Assembly: GCA_012728535.1 (NCBI GenBank)
Contig: JAAYEX010000227.1
Coordinates: 1 to 5,540, forward strand
Source of the DNA: Clostridiaceae bacterium
GTDB lineage: Bacteria > Bacillota > Clostridia > Saccharofermentanales > DTU023
Direction: 5' to 3'
Length of the DNA stretch: 5,540 bases
Shown: positions 1 to 5,540 of the stretch, one piece after another
Numbering within the stretch: the first letter of the stretch is position 1
Layout: each line of letters starts with the position of its first letter
Program-made: the position numbers and the translations under genes
Notes under the pieces: model-generated
What the model was told of the DNA's origin: nothing
Database searches by the model: none
Seen by the model: only the letters and a program-made list of their open reading frames with translations

Positions 1-1955
1 GTGTTATCGGCCGTGATGATGAACTGAATCATCTTATCCAAATACTCAACCGACGTACAAAAAATAATCCGGCATTAATAGGTGAACCCGGTGTGGGTAA
101 AACTGCTATTGCTGAGGGTCTCGCTGTTAGAATTCACGAAGGAAAAGTACCCGCAAAACTTTTGAATCAAGAAATGTTCCTGCTCGATATGACAGGCATG
201 GTTGCCGGAACTCAGTTCAGGGGCCAGTTTGAGAGCCGTATGAAGGGCGTCGTCGAAGATTGTCGCCGTTCAGGAAATGTAATTCTGGTTATTGACGAGC
301 TTCACAATATTATGGGTGCAGGCGATGCTGAAGGTGCGATGAATGCCGGGAACATACTGAAACCTGCTCTGGCAAAAGGTGAAATTCGCGTTATCGGATC
401 AACCACATTAGACGAGTATCGCCGTCATATTGAAAAAGATTCAGCCCTGGAACGTCGTTTCCAAAAGGTAATGGTTGAAGAACCCAGTAAAGAAGATACT
501 TATGAAATCCTTATGGGTATAAAAGACTATTACGAAAATCATCACCATGTATTATATCCAGAACCGGTGGTGAGAGAGGCGGTCCGACTTTCGTCACGCT
601 ATATTACTGAACGCTATTTACCGGATAAGGCTATTGATCTGCTGGACGAAGCCGGCTCCTGTGCTAACCTTGCCTGTAAATGCCTGGTAGAAATTAAGCT
701 GCTGGATGAAAAAATCCAAGAGCTTGAATTTGTGCAGGAAGATTATGAGAAGATGATCAATGAGTCGACCGCTGAAAACGAACAAGTTGACCTCTATGCC
801 AAGCATATGGAGGTCAGGTCAGAATTGATGCGTATGCGCTCACAGCGTGAAGAGACAGCAAAAAATTGCCCGCCGGTGCAGATAGAAACACAGGATATTG
901 CTCAGGTGGTCGAGATGTGGACAGGTATTCCTGTAGTTCGCATGACTGAAGAAGAGACCACCCGTCTGATACAGCTTGAAGAGAGGTTACATCAGAGAGT
1001 TGTGGGTCAAAATGATGCTGTAAATGCCTTGTCTCGCGCTATAAGACGACATAGGGCAGGATTCAGCCAGGAACACAAACCTGCCTCATTCCTCTTTGTC
1101 GGTCCTACCGGTGTCGGTAAAACCGAACTGGTCAAGGCCTTGGCCGAAGTTATGTTTGATACCGAAGACTCTTTGGTAAGACTGGATATGTCAGAGTACA
1201 TGGAAGCACATACTGTGAGCAAGCTGATCGGATCTCCTCCCGGATATATCGGCTATGATGACGGTGGTCAGCTTACAGAGCAGATCCGTCGCAAACCTTA
1301 TAGTGTAGTGCTTTTTGATGAAATAGAAAAAGCACATGCTGACGTATACAACATCCTGCTCCAGATTATGGATGATGGTCGACTGACCGACAGTCATGGA
1401 CGTGTGGTTAGTTTTGAAAACTGCATTATTGTCATGACAAGCAACGCAGGTACAACACTCAAGGGTAACGCAATCGGCTTCGGTTCCGACGGACATGTCG
1501 CGATGGAGGACCGGATCGATGGGGTTCTCAAAGATATTTTCCGTCCGGAGTTCTTGAACCGTATTGACGAAACAATTGTCTTCCATGAGCTGACAGCTGA
1601 GGAAATCAGAGCAATTGTTGATCTCATGCTGAATGACCCCGTTACTGACATGAAGCGCAGAAACATTGGCCTTCAAATCACCGATGATGCACGAGATCTG
1701 CTGGCAAAAGAAGGCTATGAGCCCAAATATGGAGCTAGACCCTTGCGTCGTAAGATTCAGCGTCGTATTGAGGATGTTCTGGCTGACCTATGGTTATCAG
1801 GTGACCTCAACTATGCTGAAAAAGTAATAGTGGATGCTGCAGATAATGTTGGCGCTGAGCTTGAATCTCCCAATATGGGAGGACCTCATTTTGATGATAG
1901 TGGAAACTACGCTTTTATTTGGGAAAATAAAGTGATGAGCCTGAAGAAAACATGA
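1..1955 (+). CDS. Clp ATPase (ClpC/ClpE-type Hsp100 unfoldase), 5'-truncated by window edge
   Basis: AAA+ unfoldase that would unfold substrates in the cytoplasm and pass them to ClpP. The frame is open from base 3 (first residues VIGRDDELN), so the true start lies upstream; the GTG at 93 is inside the first Walker A and is not a start. About 650 residues are visible. D1 has Walker A GEPGVGKT (81-104), pore loop GTQFRGQFE (207-233), Walker B VIDE near 288-299 and arginine-finger ERRF (450-461). A short coiled-coil middle domain spans roughly 660-890. D2 has Walker A GPTGVGKT (1101-1124), pore loop GSPPGYIGY (about 1230-1256), Walker B LFDE (1311-1322), FLNR arginine finger (1551-1562) and sensor-2 GARPLRR (1731-1751). 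An IGF tripeptide (1473-1481) fits the ClpP-docking loop. The D1 wording KLLNQEMFLLD and RGQFESRMK recalls ClpE as much as ClpC; the missing N-terminus (Clp-N repeats or zinc finger) would decide. A tail of about 35 residues follows the usual D2 end. The stop overlaps the next start. Confidence 0.95.
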   Translation, partial: VIGRDDELNHLIQILNRRTKNNPALIGEPGVGKTAIAEGLAVRIHEGKVPAKLLNQEMFLLDMTGMVAGTQFRGQFESRMKGVVEDCRRSGNVILVIDELHNIMGAGDAEGAMNAGNILKPALAKGEIRVIGSTTLDEYRRHIEKDSALERRFQKVMVEEPSKEDTYEILMGIKDYYENHHHVLYPEPVVREAVRLSSRYITERYLPDKAIDLLDEAGSCANLACKCLVEIKLLDEKIQELEFVQEDYEKMINESTAENEQVDLYAKHMEVRSELMRMRSQREETAKNCPPVQIETQDIAQVVEMWTGIPVVRMTEEETTRLIQLEERLHQRVVGQNDAVNALSRAIRRHRAGFSQEHKPASFLFVGPTGVGKTELVKALAEVMFDTEDSLVRLDMSEYMEAHTVSKLIGSPPGYIGYDDGGQLTEQIRRKPYSVVLFDEIEKAHADVYNILLQIMDDGRLTDSHGRVVSFENCIIVMTSNAGTTLKGNAIGFGSDGHVAMEDRIDGVLKDIFRPEFLNRIDETIVFHELTAEEIRAIVDLMLNDPVTDMKRRNIGLQITDDARDLLAKEGYEPKYGARPLRRKIQRRIEDVLADLWLSGDLNYAEKVIVDAADNVGAELESPNMGGPHFDDSGNYAFIWENKVMSLKKT

Positions 1956-2350
1956 GCATACCCGAGATAACTCTAATAGTTCGAATACTGTTGCTGGCCC
2001 TGGTTATACTGGGGCTGGCACTTTTTGTCCTGACCAGGGCAAGAAGAAGAGTGGAGCGGGTTGCCAAAAAGGAAATAATTGAAAACGACTCCACCTTGAT
2101 CGGCTTGCGTGCTATTACTGTCACGGAACTACGACCGGGTACAGTTGGTGAGATTCGTCCGGCTTTTTCTCCTGAAAAAGAAGATGAAATCGCCTTAAGC
2201 GGAGAAGATAAGAAATCTTCATTCAATACCTTTCCTGCCATTTCATCTCAATATATTTCAAAAGGCAGATCGGTTAGGGTAACAGGCGGCAATAACGAAC
2301 TATATCGTGTTCGGCCTGCAGCTGATTCTTTGCCGCAGTCACGGAAATAA
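1952..2350 (+). CDS. Small membrane-anchored NfeD-like OB-fold protein
   Basis: 132 residues. One hydrophobic segment (about residues 7-28) is followed by an Arg-rich stretch (RARRRVERVAKK, 29-40), suggesting a single membrane anchor with the soluble part in the cytoplasm by the positive-inside rule. Residues 48-123 resemble the C-terminal OB-fold of NfeD-family proteins: LIGLRAITVTELRPGTVGEIRP, then YISKGRSVRV and a closing YRVRPA, matching the family outline of LIG-x-G, LRP-x-G, I-x-x-G-x-x-V-x-V and VRP. Between the halves is a charged linker (about 72-92, rich in E, D, K and S) longer than in typical short NfeD domains. The family's role is poorly defined; members usually accompany SPFH/flotillin-type membrane proteins, and none is visible here. 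The start ATG lies inside the preceding gene's stop (ATGA), so translation is probably coupled; only a weak purine-rich GAAGAAA lies upstream. The family call rests on pattern recognition and is moderately sure; the membrane segment is clear. Confidence 0.75.
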   Translation: MSIPEITLIVRILLLALVILGLALFVLTRARRRVERVAKKEIIENDSTLIGLRAITVTELRPGTVGEIRPAFSPEKEDEIALSGEDKKSSFNTFPAISSQYISKGRSVRVTGGNNELYRVRPAADSLPQSRK

Positions 2351-2369
2351 TTTTTTCTGACTGCGTTTT
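2334..2369 (+). terminator. Candidate intrinsic terminator overlapping the end of the nfeD-like gene
   Basis: A perfect 8-base inverted repeat, CGCAGTCA (2334-2341) and TGACTGCG (2358-2365), encloses 16 bases. Inside it, GGAAA (2343-2347) can pair with TTTTC (2353-2357), allowing one G-U pair and a bulged C at 2342. This gives a stem of about 13 pairs with a five-base loop, followed by TTTTA and, a little further on, a second TTTTA. The T tract is short, so strength is uncertain. The left arm lies in the last codons of the gene and the TAA stop (2348-2350) sits at the loop. It would separate the clp/nfeD-like unit from pgi. Confidence 0.6.
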
Positions 2370-2390
2370 ATCTCGTTTTATCGCTATAAT
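2362..2390 (+). promoter_or_regulatory. Possible sigma-A promoter for pgi
   Basis: A perfect TATAAT hexamer lies at 2385-2390. With a 17-base spacer the -35 hexamer would be TGCGTT (2362-2367), a poor match to TTGACA, and there is no TG extension before the -10. Transcription would begin near 2397 and give a leader of about 60 bases. The call rests mainly on the -10 box and its position just after a terminator candidate and before pgi. Confidence 0.4.
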
Positions 2391-2441
2391 GATTAGCCAG
2401 GATGAAAATAGAATTGTATTCTTAAAGATACGAAAAGCTTT

Positions 2442-2450
2442 GGAGGAGGA
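2442..2450 (+). promoter_or_regulatory. Strong ribosome binding site of pgi
   Basis: GGAGGAGGA is a near-ideal anti-Shine-Dalgarno match seven bases before the ATG at 2458. It fixes the pgi start and predicts efficient translation, in contrast with the weak sites before the nfeD-like and radical SAM genes. Confidence 0.85.
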
Positions 2451-2457
2451 ATAAGAC

Positions 2458-3807
2458 ATGTTGAGCCTGAAAACAAATCAAGCTATGCCTTTTATTTCAG
2501 AAGAAGAGTTGGAGTATCTGCTTCCTTTTATGGCCACTGCGCACAGGCAGCTGGAGGAGGGGAACGGACCCGGAGCCGACTTTACAGGCTGGTATCATGT
2601 TCCGGATATAAATACTGAGGAAGATCTGCAAAGAATTGAGAAAGTAGCGAAAAGGCTACGCGAGTCCAGTGACATACTTATTGTTCTGGGTATTGGTGGT
2701 TCCTATTTGGGTGCCAGGGCTGTAATTGAAGCCTGCAATCATCATTTCCCGACTTTGCTGAGTAAGTCTCAACGCGGTGCGCCCTTGGTGATATTCGCGG
2801 GACATCAGCTCAGCGAAGATTATCTGGCAGAGCTATGTGACATTCTGGAAGATTATGATGTCAGTCTTAACGTAGTTTCTAAATCCGGCACTACCACTGA
2901 AACTGCGATTGCTTTCCGTATCTTACGTTCTTTTATGGAAAAAAAGTACAGTCCCGAGGAGCTGAGGCAGCGCATTGTAGTCACAACTGATGCGAACAAA
3001 GGGGCCTTACGTTCCTATGCCGATGAGGCGGGTGTAGAATCATTTGTTGTTCCGGACGACATCGGCGGACGTTATTCAGTTCTCAGTGCAGTGGGTTTAC
3101 TGCCAATTGCGGTGGCCGGTATCAACATTCGCGACTTGCTTGACGGAGCCAATTGGGCATATGAAAAGTATCTGAGATTCGACCCCGAAGATGTCAACGA
3201 TTGCATAAATTATGCTCTGATGAGACATGTTCTGGCCCGGCGTGGATATTTACTGGAGATGATGGTCAACTATGAGCCTTCAATGGCCATGTTTATTGAA
3301 TGGTGGAAGCAACTCTATGGCGAAAGCGAAGGGAAAAACGGACGAGGAATTTTTCCTGCAGGGGCTAACTTTACCACTGATTTACACTCACTCGGACAAT
3401 ATATACAGGAAGGCAGCAGGATCCTTTTTGAAACTTCGATACTCTTTAAATCATCACAGCGTGAAATGAAGGTTCCACATCAGATAGATGATTCAGACCA
3501 ACTGAATTATCTTGCCGGAAAGAGCTTGCATGAAATCAATCAGACGGCGGCATTAGGTACTAGTCTGGCACATGTGCGCGGCGGTGTTCCCAATCTGAGT
3601 CTGGAGCTGCGGGAACGTTCTCCGCTTACAATAGGTGCATTAGTATATTTCTTTGAGAAAGCTTGTGCTCTGAGTGGTTATCTTGATGCCATCAACCCCT
3701 TCGATCAACCCGGAGTAGAAGCCTATAAGAGAAATATGTTTGCTCTTTTAGGCAAACCCGGTTTTGAAGATTTACGTTCTAGACTAATGGAAGAATTGAA
3801 TAATTAA
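2458..3807 (+). CDS. pgi: Glucose-6-phosphate isomerase
   Basis: Cytoplasmic enzyme of glycolysis and gluconeogenesis that interconverts glucose-6-phosphate and fructose-6-phosphate. The 449 residues match the usual length of the short Bacillus/Clostridium form. Visible landmarks, in order, are the SIS-type sugar-phosphate segment VLGIGGSYLGARA (76-88), the phosphate-binding loop SKSGTTTET (141-149), the family signature DDIGGRYSVLSAVGLLP (200-216), the catalytic-base region LYGESEGKNG (286-295, E289), TTDLHSLGQ with H310, and the second signature GYLDAINPFDQPGVEAYK ending in K424. These correspond, shifted by one, to the Glu290, His311 and Lys425 known from the Geobacillus stearothermophilus enzyme. 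The start follows a strong ribosome binding site. The next gene begins 12 bases downstream without a terminator, suggesting shared transcription. The gene looks intact and functional. Confidence 0.97.
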   Translation: MLSLKTNQAMPFISEEELEYLLPFMATAHRQLEEGNGPGADFTGWYHVPDINTEEDLQRIEKVAKRLRESSDILIVLGIGGSYLGARAVIEACNHHFPTLLSKSQRGAPLVIFAGHQLSEDYLAELCDILEDYDVSLNVVSKSGTTTETAIAFRILRSFMEKKYSPEELRQRIVVTTDANKGALRSYADEAGVESFVVPDDIGGRYSVLSAVGLLPIAVAGINIRDLLDGANWAYEKYLRFDPEDVNDCINYALMRHVLARRGYLLEMMVNYEPSMAMFIEWWKQLYGESEGKNGRGIFPAGANFTTDLHSLGQYIQEGSRILFETSILFKSSQREMKVPHQIDDSDQLNYLAGKSLHEINQTAALGTSLAHVRGGVPNLSLELRERSPLTIGALVYFFEKACALSGYLDAINPFDQPGVEAYKRNMFALLGKPGFEDLRSRLMEELNN

Positions 3808-3809
3808 TT

Positions 3810-3815
3810 GAAGAG
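3810..3815 (+). promoter_or_regulatory. Weak ribosome binding site of the radical SAM gene
   Basis: GAAGAG lies four bases before the ATG at 3820, in the 12-base gap after pgi. The spacing is short, but it favours 3820 over the in-frame ATG at 3838, which has no comparable site at a normal distance. Confidence 0.45.
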
Positions 3816-3819
3816 AAAA

Positions 3820-3987
3820 ATGACAAACAGAAAACGAATGCAGGCACGCGCTGTTTTGAACCGCGTGGAAAAACCCGGTCGTTATGTTGGCGGCGAGTGG
3901 AATCATATCGATAAATCTGAAAGTTTCTATAAACTGAATGCAGATGAGCGCTTGCATACAGCCTTTTGTTTTCCTGATTTATACTAA
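3820..3987 (+). pseudogene. 5' part of a radical SAM gene, cut off by an in-frame TAA
   Basis: Fifty-five codons and a TAA. The peptide contains VEKPGRYVGGEWN (about residues 17-29) and ends FCFPDLY, matching the N-terminus of TIGR03960-type radical SAM proteins, which normally continues with EIGMS and a Leu-rich helix. Here the Glu codon is replaced by TAA (3985-3987), and the same frame then continues at once with IGMSNLALQIL. No frameshift is involved; one G-to-T change from GAA explains it. As read, translation from 3820 would give only a 55-residue fragment without catalytic residues. It belongs with the open frame that follows. Whether this is a real lesion or a sequence error cannot be settled from one sequence. 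Confidence 0.8.
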
Positions 3988-3993
3988 ATTGGC

Positions 3994-5540
3994 ATGTCCA
4001 ATCTGGCCTTGCAGATACTGTATCAGGCGATAAATTCTGAGGGCAAAATGTTTTGTGAAAGAGCTTTCATGCCTGCACCTGACATGCGTGCAATAATGAA
4101 GGACGAAAATATTTCTTTGGAGTCGATCGAGACCGGCACAGCTCTGAGAGATTTTGATGTACTGGCTTTCAGTTTACATTATGAACTATCTTATTCTGCG
4201 GTATTGGAGATGCTCTCCTTGTCCGGAATACCCTTCTATGCAAGTGAACGTAACGACACAGATCCTCTTGTAATTGCAGGTGGTCCGATCAGCTGCAATC
4301 TTGAACCGATGGCTGAATTTTTCGATCTGATTCAGTTGGGCGAAGGGGAGAGGATTCTGCCTGAACTGCTGGAGCTGTACCGAGTGTATAAGGGGCGCGG
4401 AGAGACCCGTGAAGCTTATTTACGGGCGGCGGCACAGCTTGAGGGTGTCTATGTCCCAGGAGTTTATGAAGCTGTCTATGATGAAAATGGCTTTATTAGC
4501 CTTGAGTTATTGGAACCCTCAGCTCCTGCGGTAATCAAGCGTCGTCTGGAAGCGAATCTTGATGAGGTAATCTACCCGACTGAACCGATGGTTCCGTCAA
4601 TGGAGGTAGTCCACGATCGCGCAGTGCTGGAACTTTTTCGTGGCTGTTCACGGGGCTGTCGCTTTTGCCAGGCCGGTTATTTCTACCGACCGGTACGTGA
4701 ACGATCGCTACCGACCTTGCTGGAATACAGCGAAGAACTAATATCTTCCACAGGTGCAGACGAGCTCGGCTTGCTGTCATTATCCAGCAGCGATTACAGC
4801 AGGCGTGAAGAACTGATGCCGGCTTTAATTGAAAGAACAGCAGGCTGTCATGTTAATCTGTCTTTACCCTCTTTGCGCCTGGATTCATTTGACTTTAATC
4901 TGATGGAACAGATATCAGGTACGCGAAAGGCAGGTTTAACCTTCGCTCCTGAAGCCGGTACACAGCGTCTACGTGATGTAATTAATAAAAATATCACAGA
5001 AGAAGACATGTTGCAGACAGCTGATATTGCTTTCCGCGGTGGATGGAGCAACATTAAACTGTATTTCATGCTGGGGCTGCCCACAGAAACAGAAAACGAT
5101 GTCAGAGGGATTGCTGATCTCTGCCGGAAAGTTTTGAAAGTCTGGACAGACATTCCACATGAGGAGCGACCGCGCCAGGCCAAAATTACCGCTGCACTTT
5201 CTTTTTTTATTCCCAAGCCCTGGACGCCTTTCCAGTGGGCTGAGCAAATTACCCCGTCGCATATGAAAGAAAAGGTGCAGCTTCTCACCGAATTATTGCG
5301 TGACCGGCGCATATCACTCCAGTGGCACGAGTATGAAAGTTCCCGTATTGAGGGTGTTCTGGCACGCGGAGACAGACGGCTGGCTCCAGTTATCGAAAAG
5401 GTTTGGCAGAAGGGAAGCTTCTTGGATGCTTGGCATGAGCACTTTTCAGCAGAACGCTGGGATCAGGCTCTGGAAGAATGTGGACTAAGCAGTGAGTTAT
5501 ATACCCGCGAGCGTAGCACGGATGAAGTTCTTCCCTGGGA
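3994..5540 (+). CDS. B12-binding-type radical SAM protein (YgiQ-like, TIGR03960-type), main part, 3' end outside window
   Basis: The frame that starts at 3820 reopens after the TAA at 3985 and runs without a stop to the window edge. ATG 3994 is the first start codon after the TAA but has no Shine-Dalgarno sequence, so it marks the open part rather than a proven start. Numbering from 3820, residues about 48-190 form the cobalamin-binding-like region (IGMSNLALQIL, LAFSLHYELSY, VIAGGPISCNLEP, LGEGERILPELL). The radical SAM domain follows with ELFRGCSRGCRFCQAG, whose C276, C280 and C283 form the CxxxCxxC motif that binds a 4Fe-4S cluster and S-adenosylmethionine. Next come LTFAPEAGTQRLRDVINK (about 373-390), KLYFMLGLPTET, FFIPKPWTPFQW, EGVLARGDRRL and finally DEVLPW, a family landmark near the end of this section. 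The substrate is not established for the family, which is often found beside a DUF2344 gene and ribonuclease G; those would lie beyond this window. The intact motifs argue that the gene was functional until very recently, or still is. Confidence 0.85.
   Translation, partial: MSNLALQILYQAINSEGKMFCERAFMPAPDMRAIMKDENISLESIETGTALRDFDVLAFSLHYELSYSAVLEMLSLSGIPFYASERNDTDPLVIAGGPISCNLEPMAEFFDLIQLGEGERILPELLELYRVYKGRGETREAYLRAAAQLEGVYVPGVYEAVYDENGFISLELLEPSAPAVIKRRLEANLDEVIYPTEPMVPSMEVVHDRAVLELFRGCSRGCRFCQAGYFYRPVRERSLPTLLEYSEELISSTGADELGLLSLSSSDYSRREELMPALIERTAGCHVNLSLPSLRLDSFDFNLMEQISGTRKAGLTFAPEAGTQRLRDVINKNITEEDMLQTADIAFRGGWSNIKLYFMLGLPTETENDVRGIADLCRKVLKVWTDIPHEERPRQAKITAALSFFIPKPWTPFQWAEQITPSHMKEKVQLLTELLRDRRISLQWHEYESSRIEGVLARGDRRLAPVIEKVWQKGSFLDAWHEHFSAERWDQALEECGLSSELYTRERSTDEVLPW

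Larger units (their letters stand above)
2351..2457. other. Intergenic region between the nfeD-like gene and pgi
   Basis: The only real gap between genes, 107 bases and AT-rich. It holds the right arm and T tract of the terminator candidate, the TATAAT box and the pgi ribosome binding site. Between 2391 and 2441 I see no convincing riboswitch, operator or long inverted repeat; AAAGCTTT (2434-2441) is a short palindrome of no evident meaning. Confidence 0.7.

Noticed and set aside
93..95. GTG at 93 as the start of the Clp ATPase
   Set aside because: It encodes the valine of Walker A GEPGVGKT, and the same frame is open and clearly homologous back to base 3.
1191..1676. 161-codon antisense open frame inside the Clp ATPase gene
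   Set aside because: It lies wholly opposite a strongly conserved domain, has no recognisable motif or ribosome binding site, and looks like a chance shadow.
3272..3469. 65-codon open frame on the + strand inside pgi
   Set aside because: It is out of frame within the catalytic part of pgi and has no supporting signal.
3985..3987. TAA reassigned to an amino acid in this organism
   Set aside because: TAA is the natural stop of both the nfeD-like gene and pgi in the same window, and their lengths fit with termination there.
4848..5312. 154-codon antisense open frame, plus shorter ones nearby, in the radical SAM gene
   Set aside because: The + strand here encodes the conserved radical SAM region; the reverse product is low in recognisable structure and Ser/Arg-rich, as expected for a shadow.
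5300..5488. 62-codon + strand open frame near the right edge
   Set aside because: It overlaps the conserved EGVLARGDRRL part of the radical SAM protein in another frame.
1..5540. A previously undescribed defence, mobile or RNA-based system
   Set aside because: Apart from the intergenic 107 bases, the window is filled by recognisable housekeeping-type genes. I saw no direct-repeat arrays, transposase, integrase, attachment-site repeats or structured RNA.

Overview
The window reads as ordinary chromosomal DNA from a low-to-moderate GC Gram-positive bacterium, most likely a member of the Clostridia (Bacillota). Three things point there: a ClpC/ClpE-type Hsp100 ATPase, a 449-residue glucose-6-phosphate isomerase of the short Bacillus/Clostridium type, and a very strong GGAGGAGGA Shine-Dalgarno sequence. 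All protein identities come from reading motifs by eye, with no database search. Every gene lies on the + strand.

Left part (1-2369): the 3' portion of a two-AAA+-domain Clp unfoldase. It is open at the left edge, so its N-terminal domain is missing. It is followed, with a 4-base ATGA stop/start overlap, by a small membrane-anchored NfeD-like OB-fold protein. This pair appears to end in an intrinsic terminator whose hairpin starts in the last codons of the nfeD-like gene and carries the stop codon at its tip.

Middle part (2351-3807): a 107-base intergenic region holds a perfect TATAAT box and the strong ribosome binding site, followed by pgi with all expected catalytic residues. Pgi interconverts glucose-6-phosphate and fructose-6-phosphate.

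Right part (3808-5540): twelve bases after pgi, with no terminator between, begins a gene for a cobalamin-binding-type radical SAM protein (YgiQ-like, TIGR03960-type). Its reading frame is intact from 3820 to the right edge except for one TAA at 3985-3987. This stop replaces a glutamate expected in the conserved FPD-x-YEIGMS segment, one base change from GAA. Downstream, the CxxxCxxC cluster motif and the rest of the family pattern are preserved. TAA also ends nfeD and pgi here, so codon reassignment is unlikely. A recent nonsense mutation or a base-calling error is the best reading.

I found no mobile element, CRISPR array, tRNA/rRNA gene or clear novel multi-gene system. The points most worth checking are the interrupted radical SAM gene and the tight coupling of an NfeD-like membrane protein to a Clp unfoldase.
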